Assembly: GCA_030674185.1 (NCBI GenBank)
Contig: JAPXFY010000026.1
Location: 56,390,252-56,454,251 of the forward strand
DNA length: 64,000 nucleotides
Direction of reading: 5' to 3'
DNA from: Monoplex corrugatus
Taxonomy: Eukaryota > Mollusca > Gastropoda > Littorinimorpha > Ranellidae
The notes beneath the pieces were generated by a model. It had not been told where the DNA came from. It ran no database searches and worked only from the letters and a program-made list of their open reading frames with translations. Shown one piece after another: positions 22,559-34,858 of the stretch (position 1 is its first letter; each line of letters starts with the position of its first letter). The translations under genes were made by a program, and so were the position numbers.

Positions 22559-25500
22559 GGCATTAATGTAGTCCCCAGCACCAGTACCATCATGAGCCAA
22601 TATGACTCGAGTGGCATCAAACGGCAGGACACTGGGACAGTTGTTCAGGTCCTGATACTGTCTACCAGCCTGGGTGGAATTGGATGGGTGGGGGCGGGGA
22701 AGATTCTGGAATTCTTTGCTGAAGGTCACAGGTTCGGATCCCACAGGTCGATCTGGGTTAGGGCATGGCATCAGTGTCTGCAACAAGAATTAAACAATGA
22801 CGCACATAAAACACACACGCACAAAATGTATGCTCATTGCATGGCTGTTACTTGTCACGACAGTGTAATAAGTATCGACCATCAATTTTCAGTCCGGTAA
22901 TACCACTGGAATGATTGGAACATTAAGATGGACAGTCAACAGTGACACCACTGGAATGACTGGAACATTAAGATGGACAGTCAACAGTGACACCACTGGA
23001 ATGACTGGAACATTAAGATGGACAGTCAACAGTGACACCACTCGAATGACTGGAACATTAAGATGGACAGTCAACAGTGACACCACTGGAATGACTGGAA
23101 CATTAAGATGGACAGTCAACAGTGACACCACTGGAATTATTGGAACATTAAGATGGACAGTCAACAGTGACACCACTGGAATGACTGGAACATTAAGATG
23201 GACAGTCAACAGTGACACCACCAGAATGATTGGAACATTAAGATGACAGTCAACAGTGACACCACCAGAATGACTGGAACATTAAGATGGACAGTCAACA
23301 GTGACACAACCAGAATGATTGGAACATTAAGATGGACAATCAACAGTGACACCACTGGAATGATGGAACATTAAGATGGACAGCCAACAGTGACACCACT
23401 GGAATGACTGGAACATTAAGATGGACAGTCAACAGTGACACCACTGGCAGTCAACAGTGACACCACTGGAATGATTGGAACATTAAGATGGACAGCCAAC
23501 AGTGACACCACTGGAATGACTGGAACATTAAGATGGACAGTCAACAGTGACACCATTGGAATGATTGGAACATTAAGATGGACAGCCAACAGTGACACCA
23601 CTGGAATGACTGGAACATTAAGATGGACAGTCAACAGTGACACCACTGGAATGATTGGAACATTAAGATGGACAGTCAACAGTGACACCATTGGAATGAC
23701 TGGAACATTAAGATGGACAGTCAACAGTGACACCACCAAAATGATTGGAACATTAAGATGGACAGTCAACAGTGACACCACCAGAATGATTGGAACATTA
23801 AGATGGACAGTCAACAGTGACACCACCAGAATGATTGGAACATTAAGATGGACAGTCAACAGTGACACCACCAGAATGATTGGAACATTAAGATGGACAG
23901 TCAACAGTGACACCACAGAATACTGGAACATTAAGATGGACAGTCAACAGTGACACCACAGAATGACTGGAACATTAAGATGGACAGACGTGACACCACC
24001 AAATGATGGAACATTAAGATGGACAGTCAACATGACACCACCAGAATGACTGGAACATTAAGATGGACAGTCAACAGTGACACCACCAGAATGACTGGAC
24101 CATTAAGATGGACAGCCAACAGTGACACCACCAGAATGACTGGAACATTAAGATGGACAGCCAACACTGACACCACCAGAATTACTGGAACATTAAGATG
24201 GACAGTCAACAGTGACAACCACCAGAAATGATTGGAACATTAAGATGGGCAGCCAACAGTGACACCACCAGAATGATTGGAACATTAAGATGGACAGTCA
24301 ACAGTGACACCACCAGAATGACTGGAACATTAAGATGGACAGTCAACAGTGACACCACCAGAATGATTGGAACATTAAGATGGACAGCCAACAGTGACAC
24401 CACCAGAATGATTGGAACATTAAGATGGGCAGCCATCAGTGACACCACCAGAATGACTGGAACATTAAGATGGACAGTCAACAGTGACACCACCAGAATG
24501 ATTGGAACATTAAGATGGACAGCCAACAGTGACACCACCAGAATGACTGGAACATTAAGCTGGACAGTCAACAGTGACACCAGCAGAATGACTGGAACAT
24601 TAACCAGAATGACTGGAACACAAAGATGGACAGTCAACAGTGACACCACCAGAATGACTGGAACATTAATTAAGATAGTCAACAGTGACACCAGCAGAAT
24701 GTTGGATCATTAAGATGGACAGTCAACAGTAACACCACCAGAATGACTGGAACATTAACCAGAATGACTGGAGCATTAAGATGGACAGCCAACAATGACA
24801 CCACCAGAATGACTGGAACATTAACCAAAATGACTGGAGCATTAAGATGGACAGCCAACAGTGACATCACCAGAATGACTGGAACATTAACCAGAATGAC
24901 TGGAACACTAAATTAAAGATGGACAGTCAACAGTGACACCACCAGAATGACTGGAGCATTAACCAGAATGACTGGAGCATTAAGATGGACAGTCAACAGT
25001 GACACCACCAGAATGATTGGAACATTAAGATGGACAGTCAACAGTTACACCACCAGAATGATTGGAACATTAAGATGGACAGTCAACATTGACACCACCA
25101 GAATGATTGGAACATTAATATGACAGTCAACAGTGACACCACCAAAATGATTGGAACATTAAGATGGACAGTCAACAGTGACACCACCAGAATGATTGGA
25201 ACGTTAAGATGGACAGTCAACAGTGACACCACCAGAATGACTGGAACATTAAGATGGACAGTCAACAGTGACACCACCAAAATGATTGGAACATTAAGAT
25301 GGACAGCCAACAGTGATACCACCAGAATGATTGGAACATTAAGATGGGCAGCCAACAGTGACACCACCAGAATTACTGGAACATTAAGATGGACAGTCAA
25401 CAGTAACACCACCAGAATGACTGGAAGATTAACCAAAATGACTGGAGCATTAAGATGGACAGCCAACAGTGACACCACCAGAATGACTGGAACATTAACC

Positions 25501-28500
25501 AGAATGACTGGAACACTAAGATGGACAGTCAACAGTGACACCACCAGAATGACTGGAGCATTAACCAGAATGACTGGAGCATTAAGATGGACAGCCAACA
25601 GTGACACCACCAGAATGATTGGAACATTAAGATGACAGTCAACAGTGACACCACCAGAATGATTGGAACATTAAGATGACAGTCAACAGTGACACCAGCA
25701 GAATGATTGGAACATTAAGATGACAGCCAACAGTGACACCACCAGAATGATTGGAACATCAAGATGACAGTCAACAGTGACACCACCAGAATGATTGGAA
25801 CATTAAGATGGACAGCTAACAGTGACACCACCAGAATGATTGGAACATTAAGATGGACAGTCAACAGTGACACCACCAGAATGATTGGAACATTAAGATG
25901 GACAGTCAACAGTTACACCACCAGAATGATTGGAACATTAAGATGGACAGTCAACAGTGACACCACCAGAATGATTGGAACATTAAGATGGGCAGCCAAT
26001 AGTGACACCACCAGAATGATTGGAACATTAAGATGGACAGTCAACAGTGACACCACCAGAATGACTGCAACACTGACCAGAATGATTGGAACATTAAGAT
26101 GGGCAGCCAACAGTGACACCACCAGAATGATTGGAACATTAAGATGGACAGTCAACAGCCCAATGTTTATAATAAGCAATGAGCTGGGGTTGATTTCATG
26201 ACCTGTATGTCACGTCTGGTGATGACATTTCTTGGTACTGGTGTATAACGTATTACTTTGTATTACAATGTATTTACTGGTTTTGTATCGTACTCATCAC
26301 ATTATTCTGTACTGGTGTAATCACTTTGTATTACTTTTGCATCGTACTTATACTTGCTTGTACAATGTATTACTTTATACATTATATTGACTTTGTGTAG
26401 TAGTGTATTAGTTTCATGTTTGACAGGTTTTGTATTGTACTATATCGTTTCATGTTAGTTTTGTATTGTATTTATTGTTTCATGGTTGTTATATTGTACT
26501 GTATTTGTAGTTTCATGCAGTTTTTTTGTATTGTACTGTATTTATTGCTTTATGTTGGTCTTGTATTCATCATTTCATGTTGGTTTTGTATTGTACTGTA
26601 TCTATCGTTTCATATTGGTTTTGTATTGTACTGTATCTATCGTTTCATATTGGTTTTGTATTGTACTGTATCTATCGTTTCATGTTGGTTTTGTATTGTA
26701 CTGTATCTATCGTTTCATATTGGTTTTGTATTATATTTCTCATTTCACGTCGGTTTTGTATTGTACTGTATAGCTTGGTGAAATGACTAATATGTGGCGT
26801 CAGGAGCTGGGGAGGTCATTGTCCAGAGAATGGTAAGGCATTGGTGTTCTGATTCCCTTCCAGAACCCTCGGTCTTTCTTGTTAACTTTGACATGTGGCT
26901 TGGCCGCTGACTTCAAGGAATCAGCCCTAATGACTGCAGGGTAAGACCTGGCGTGGCTTGGAGAGATGGTAGACTTGAGATCCCTGTGGGGGGCATGTCA
27001 GGCCTTGCTAACCAGCAAAAATGGGCTGTGTCGAGAGATCATGCCGGGCACTTTTGTGAACCTTTTGCACACCCACTGTGGCTGTGGTAAAACAACATTG
27101 GGAGCTTCCGACTTCGAACTGTTGCGATTAGATTAAGAGGAGATGTGCTGGCAGTTGTGCGATCTGGCGACTAGGCAGGTTTCCCGGTGGAGATGAAGGT
27201 CCTGAACAAAGCAAAAGAGGGATCTTTCATTCTCTCTTGGTCTGGTGGCTGGGCTGGGCCTAGTTGGTTCGCGTTGTGTGACTTGATGCCTCGGTTTTGT
27301 CATATCCCCACCTTGCCGTTCGGTTTGTAAAGAAGGTAACTGACAACTGGGCCTGAATAGTCATACAGCATGTGGACAGCCTCCCTTTGCTTGCGTGGGA
27401 AGCTTTGGGGTTGATTGTACGGAGAGTGGTGAGGCATTGGTGCTCTTGGTCCCATCCAACCTTGGATATTTCTTGACTTTACAACGTTTTATGTTGGTTT
27501 CGTATTGTACTGCATGTTGGATTTGTTTTGTATTGTTCTATATTCATCATTTTTATGTTGGACTGGTCGTTGTATTGTACTGTATCGATAGTTTCATGTT
27601 GTATCATGTTTTTATAGTAGTGTATTTATCGTTTCATTTTGCAACGGGTTTGTATTGTACTGTATTTATCGTTTCATGTTGAAATGGTTTTGAACTGTAT
27701 TATCATTTCACATTACTTACTAATTTGTCTTTGAATTGTACTTTATTGTTTTTATTGTTTCATGTTGGTATTGTATTGTACTGTATTGTATTGGTTATAT
27801 TACACTGTAGACCTAGCTGGTGTAGAGTGACAGCTCCCACATTTCCATCTGACTGCACGACTTGGATTGACTTTAGGGAAAAGTGTGTGCGTGCATGGCC
27901 TGCCAGTCCATCTAGCTGTGAATGGGTTCCTGACCCTGTTCAGAATTAGGGAAGGTAAAGCAGGGTTCTTGAACCGCATTGTATCATATTGTATTGTACT
28001 GCACTGCACTGCACTGTATTGCTTTCAGTTGCATTACAATGCATTTTAAAGTAGTGTAAAATGTGCTCTCTAGACAGATCTTTACTCCCACATGAAAACC
28101 CACACGAAGGAATCCAAAGTGAATGCCCACTCATCTTTTATGAAGCCAGCGGGACAGTCCATCATGGACGGCATTGTATTGTGGCACATCAGCTCAGTTA
28201 TTTGAGTGCACTGCTCATAACGCAGGGGTTGTGGATATAAGGCTCCGGCGGGCCACGACTTTTGGGTGGGAGGGGGTGCAATGAATCCGGCTTGAACAAA
28301 CTCCCAAACCACCAAACTCAACTGTAATATATTGTATCATGTCATAGTGTAGTGTAATGTAGTGTAGTGTAGTGTAGTGTAGTGTAATGTAATGTAATGT
28401 AATGTAATGTAATGTAATGTAATGTAATGTAATGTAGTGTAGTGTAGTGTAGTGTAGTGTATCGCACTGTATTTTATCTCACGGTTTCAGTGTACCGTAT

Positions 28501-30526
28501 CGCACTGCACTGCTATGTATTGTATGGCATACTGTACTGTGACAAACTGGCTGGCTAGATCTACTTCTTCCCTCTCCCTATCCAATATATCCCCTTCCCG
28601 ACAAACCTGCACTGGCATCAGGAGTTCGCGTCCTGTGAGGATGAAGCGTGGCTCCGACAGGGAGAAGGTTTTGCTCCAGTGCCGTTCACTGCTGAAAAAG
28701 GGAGCATCGCCCACCATGGTTTGTGCCGGTCGCTGACGATCCCATGTGCAAGACAAACGGAGTCCAGTTATCTCGTTGTCTGACACGAAAAACTGGTGTG
28801 GGATCTTAAACCTGTGACATAAGATTCATTATTACTGCGCTGCCAAACGTGAACAGTTGGTCTGTAGTTTTCAACCTGTCAAACAACAACAGCGCTACAC
28901 ATAGATTCATTATTACTGCGCTGCCAAACGTGAACAGTTGGTCTGTAGTTTTCAACCTGTCAAACAACAACAGCGCTACACATAGATTCAATTTTACTGC
29001 GCTGCCAAACGTGAACAGTTGGTCTGTAGTTTTCAACCTGTCAAACAACACCAGCGCTACACATAGATTCATTATTACTGCGCTGCCAAACGTGAACAGT
29101 TGGTCTGTAGTTTTCAACCTGTCAAACAACAACAGCGCTACACATAGATTCAATTTTACTGCGCTGCCAAACGTGAACAGTTGGTCTGTAGTTTTCAACC
29201 TGTCAAACAACACCAGCGCTACACATAGATTCATTATTACTGCGCTGCCAAACGTGAACAGTTGGTCTGTAGTTTTCAACCTGTCAAACAACAACAGCGC
29301 TACACATAGATTCAGTGTGACTGCGCTGCCAAACGTGAACAGTTGGTCTGTAGTTTTCAACCTGTCAAACAACAACAGCGCTACACATAGATTCAGTGTG
29401 ACTGCGCTGCCAAACGTGAACAGTTGGTCTGTAGTTTTCAACCTGTCAAACAACAACAGCGCTACACATAGATTCATTATTACTGCGCTGCCAAACGTGA
29501 ACAGTTGGTCTGTAGTTTTCAACCTGTCAAACAACAACAGCGCTACACATAGATTCAGTGTGACTGCGCTGCCAAACGTGAACAGTTGGTTTGTAGTTTT
29601 CAACCTGTCAAACAACACCAGGGTTACACCATCAAACAGAAAACTTTGTCTTGGGATCTTACCTACATAAGCCAATTTAAATTTGTGTGAAAGAATATCC
29701 AGGATAACACGTCAAGTGTTTAAAAAAACACAATGTGAGAGACATGACAGCCAAATGGGTAAGACGTTGGACTTACTGGGCATATACACACAATACATCA
29801 ACTACGCAGGTTATAGATCCTGAAGGCTATGTCGGCGTTTGGTGGGTCCTGGAGACACTGAAATACCTAGTGTTCTCACAAACCGAAGCAGACTGTGCAG
29901 GAACATTACGCCCACGGATCAAACGACATACATATACACATCTGAGAAAACGTTGCTCAGAGCAAAAACGAAACGCAAAAAATAAAAATATTGTCTTAAA
30001 CGTATAAGAAAACTTCCATCGAAGTAAATAAAATACTAAAAACATCATGGGAGGAAAAACATGTGACATGGAAACTTCAGTCTGGCCTGTAAAATGTTAC
30101 ACAGCGATGGGAAATCTCAGTCAAATATCACGTCTACTGTTTCAGTTGAACAAACAGACCGTTTAGAAATCTTCAACCTCCCACCCCCCCAGCTCTTGTG
30201 AGTGCTGTTTGTGAATCAGGACAGTGACGTTCATTGGATGGTGGGTGTTGTTTGTTAGGGAAGAGGGGGAGAAGAGTAATAATCATATACAGCAGTGTCA
30301 AGTAGATTTCCTCCTATTTCCCACCCCTCCATCTCACCCCATTGAGTGCTGTTTGTGGAAGAACAGAGGGACTGGTGAAAAGGACATGTAGCAGAGGCAC
30401 GTTGAAGGGCTCTGTGTGTGGCCGTACTGCAACTGTTCCCCTAATTCCCACAACTCATCCCGCTCACGTGTGTGCTTTGGAATTTGGGACTAGACGGCTG
30501 TGAGACAGCAGTGGACAGTAGTGAGG

Positions 30527-30618
<92 letters not shown>

Positions 30619-33600
30619 CTATACTGCAGATATTCCTTTAATTCCCACCCATACACACACCCATCCTACTCCAGTGAGGATTGTGGATGTTTAATGATGA
30701 CATGCAGCAGTGGCAAGGAGAGGAGCTGTCAGTATTGTTACGAGTAATACTCTTCTGCCGCATGGTATGTGTGATGAATACAAACATGTTGTTGATACTA
30801 TATGTGAAATATGTTTATTTGCTCTTTATGTTTTGTCCACTTGTTGCATAAAGAGGGGAGCTGTGTGTGTAGCCGTACCTCATATGTTCCCCTACTCCTC
30901 TCCCCCCCACTCTCCATTCCAATGAGTTTTGCTTGCAGTGGGGTAGCACTGAAGGGGGCAAGTGTCAGGAAGGTGAACACTCACATGCAGCACTGATGGT
31001 CGTCGTAGCCAGTCTGGCCGTACTGTAGACACTTGAGCCACACCATCACCACCATCAGGATCAGTGCCGCACCGATCATCACCCCCATCACCACGTAGTT
31101 ATCACGACGACCCATCACCGCGCTCCGTCCTTCTGTCGCCTCCATCGGCATGCTGTGCACAGTGCCACATGAGTTAATGCTGCCAGTGCACCATGGGTTA
31201 ATAATTCCGTGTCGGTGTTATAAGGGTTCGTTCCCCATTCCCCTTCAGCTCCACATGAATTCATGTTGCCAGTGCAGCATGGGACAGTCATATTGGTTAG
31301 TTCTGTCAGTGTCACATGGTTCACTCTATGTCACTGTCATTTGTTCATTCTGTCAGTGTCGCTTGTGTATATTCTGTCAGGGTCAAATAGTCATTCACTG
31401 TGATATCAAATGGGTTAGTTATCTCTCAGTATCAAAAGAGTTAATTGTGTGTCAGTGTCACACTTCTATGTGAGGTAGTCAGTTATTTTGAACGCATGAT
31501 ACCCAAGTTATCAGCATGTCGCCCTAACTGACTAAGCTACGAGGTGGGGGAGAGGGGGAGGACGAGAGGGATTTGACATTTTACGTTTGTTGGAGCGTCA
31601 TGCCGATAGCACAAGGATCACACAAGTTCTACCCTTAGGCAGGCCACAGGATTGTTTAGTGGGCTCCTTTGTCACCAGGTTACTGCCATGTCACAAACGT
31701 CAATATCATGCAAGTTGGCAGGGCTCAGTTGTCACCAGATTACTGCCATGTCACAAACGTCAATATCATGCAAGTTGGCAGAAGTCAGTTGTCACCAGAT
31801 TACTGCCATGTCACAAATGTCATTATCATGTAAGTTGGCAGAAGTCAGTTGTCACCAGGTTACTGCCATGTCACAAATGTCATTATCATGTAAGTTGGCA
31901 GAAGTCAGTTGTCACCAGGTTACTGCCATGTCACAAATGTCATTATCATGTAAGTTGGCAGAAGTCAGTTGTCACCAGGTTACTGCCATGTCACAAATGT
32001 CATTATCATGTAAGTTGGCAGAAGTCAGTTGTCACCAGGTTACTGCCATGTCACAAATGTCATTATCATGTAAGTTGGCAGAAGTCAGTTGTCACCAGGT
32101 TACTGCCAAGTCACAAATGTCATTATCATGTAAGTTGGCAGAAGTCAGTTGTCACCAGGTTACTGCCATGTCACAATGTCATTATCATGTAAGTTGGCAG
32201 AAGTCAGTTTGTCACCAGGTTACTGCCATGTCACAGATGTCATTATCATGTATTTTGGCAGGGCTCAGCTGTCACCAGGTTACTGCCATTCACAGATGTC
32301 ATTATCATGTAATTTGGCAGGGCTCAGCTGTCACCAGGTTACTGCCATGTCACAGATGTCATTATCATGTAATTTGGCAGGGCTCAGCTGTCACCAGGTT
32401 ACTGCCATGTCACAGATGTCATTATCATGTAATTTGGCAGGGCTCAGTTGTCACCAGATTACTGCCATGTCACAGATGTCATTATCATGTAATTTGGCAG
32501 GTCAGTGTCACCAGGTTACTGCCATGTCACAGATGTCATTATCATGTAAGTTGGCAGAAGTCAGCTGTCACCAGGTTACTGCATGTCACAGATGTCATTA
32601 TCATGTAATTGGCAGAGTCAGTTGTCACCAGGTTACTGCCATGTCACAGATGTCATTATCATGTAAGTTGGCAGAAGTCAGTTGTCACCAGGTTACTGCC
32701 ATGTCACAGATGTCATTATCATGTAAGTTGGCAGAAGTCAGCTGTCACCAGGTTACTGCCATGTCACAGATGTCATTATCATGTAAGTTGGCAGAAGTCA
32801 GTTGTCACCAGGTTACTGCCATGTCACAGATGTCATTATCATGTAAGTTGGCAGAAGTCAGCTGTCACCAGGTTACTGCCATGTCACAGATGTCATTATC
32901 ATGTAAGTTGGCAGAAGTCAGCTGTCACCAAGGTTACTGCCATAGTCACAAATGTCATTATCATGTAAGTTGGCAGAAGTCAGTTGTCACCAGGTTACTG
33001 TCAAGTCACAGATGTCATTATCATTAAGTTGGCAGAAGTCAGTTGTCACCAGTTACTGCATGTCACAATGTCATATTCATGTAAGTTGGCAGAAGTCAGC
33101 TGTCACCAGGTTACTGCCATGTCACAGATGTCATATCAATAAGTTGGCAGAAGTCAGTTGTCACCAGGTTACTGCCATGTCACAGATGTCATTATCATAA
33201 GTTGGCAGAAGTCAGTTGTCACCAGGTTACTGCCATGTCACAGATGTCATTAACATAAGTTGGCAGAAGTCAGTTGTCACCAGGTTACTGCCATGTCACA
33301 ATGTCATTATCACATAAGTTGGCAGAAGTCAGTTGTCACCAGGTTACTGCCATGTCACAATGTCAGTAACACTACGTTGGCAGAAGTCAGTTGTCACCAG
33401 GTTACTCACTGCATGTCACACATGTCAGTAACACATACGTTGGCAGAAGTCAGTTGTCACCAGGTTACTCACTGCCATGTCACACATGTCAGTAACACAT
33501 ACGTTGGCAGAAGTCAGTTGTCACCAGGTACTCACTGCCATGTCACAGATGTCAGTAACACATACGTTGGCAGAAGTCAGTTGTCACCAGGTTACTCACT

Positions 33601-34827
33601 GCCATGTCACAGATGTCAGTAACACATACGTTGGCAGAAGTCAGTTGTCACCAGGTTACCTGCCATGTCACACATGTCAGTAACACATACGTTGGCAGAA
33701 GTCAGTTGTCACCAGGTTACTCACTGCCATGTCACACATGTCAGTAACACATACGTTGGCAGAAGTCAGTTGTCACCAGGTTACTCACTGCCATGTCACA
33801 CATGTCAGTAACACATACGTTGGCAGAAGTCAGTTGTCACCAGGTTACTTCAGTCACAGATGTCAGTAACACATACGTTGGCAGAAGTCAGTTGTCACCA
33901 GGTTACTATGCCAGTCACAATGTCAGTAACACATACGTTGGCAGAAGTCAGTTGTCACCAGGTTACTGCCACGTCACAGATGTCAGTAACACATACGTTG
34001 GCAGAAGTCAGTTGTCACCAGGTTACTGCCACGTCACAGATGTCAGTAACATATACGTTGGCAGAAGTCAGTTGTCACCAGGTTACTGCCACGTCACAGA
34101 TGTCAGTAACACATACGTTGGCAGAAGTCAGCTGTCACCAGGTTACTGCCACGTCACAGATGTCAGTAACACATACGTTGGCAGAAGTCAGTTGTCACCA
34201 GGTTACTGCCGTGTTACAGATATCAGTATCCATGGGATGGCAGCGTTGAAAAATCTAATCAACAGACAGTATTAAACCACATTTTTGCTCACAAAAAAAT
34301 GAAGACTTGAGGATGTATAGCAATGATCACATTTCTCCACTTCTGGATTCCAGGTTCGCAAATCGTCATCAACTGTTCTTCCCTCAACACTTGTGCTGTC
34401 AAGCGGACTGACAAATGAAGAAAAAGATGTGTCCAATTTGAGTAATGCAGTGTGGACCTGAGAGAACATAGCCACAGCTCAGGCACTCATCATCAATCAG
34501 GAAGGATGGAGGCAAATGGTGCAGCGTTCATCAGGACACTGCCCTGTCTTCTGTGTGATGTATTTTGAAGTTTCTGGTGTATCAGTTTTGTAGTACTTAC
34601 TGAAATTTATCTTTTTGTGAAAAACGAATATTAAGTATAGATCCTGCTTTAGGGTGGACTGGATACAAACAGCATAAATACTTATTCAGTCATCCGTGTA
34701 CATAAACATGTGCTCCTCTCTCTCTCTCTCATGCTCTAAAAATCCATGTGTTCCACAGAAGTTAGATGTAAAAAAGCAACATTTTGCTTATGCCACTACC
34801 CTCGTAAATACGAGAAATGATTTTGTC

Positions 34828-34858
<31 letters not shown>

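Noticed and set aside
22897..26158. Long open frames on both strands of the 45-bp array (e.g. 160-170 codons)
   Set aside because: The period divides by three, so every stop-free unit gives an open frame. No splice continuity, no domain, and both strands are equally open.
28806..29675. A 270-290 codon frame on both strands over the 81-bp array
   Set aside because: Same artefact of period. The minus-strand frame does not join exon 8 in phase.
31476..31545. Functional tRNA-Ile gene
   Set aside because: The A- and B-box-like motifs are degenerate and the acceptor stem does not pair. A SINE head or relic is more likely.
31587..34275. Several 160-320 codon plus-strand frames over the 60-bp array
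   Set aside because: Repeat artefact. Three frames are open over overlapping spans and none matches a protein family.
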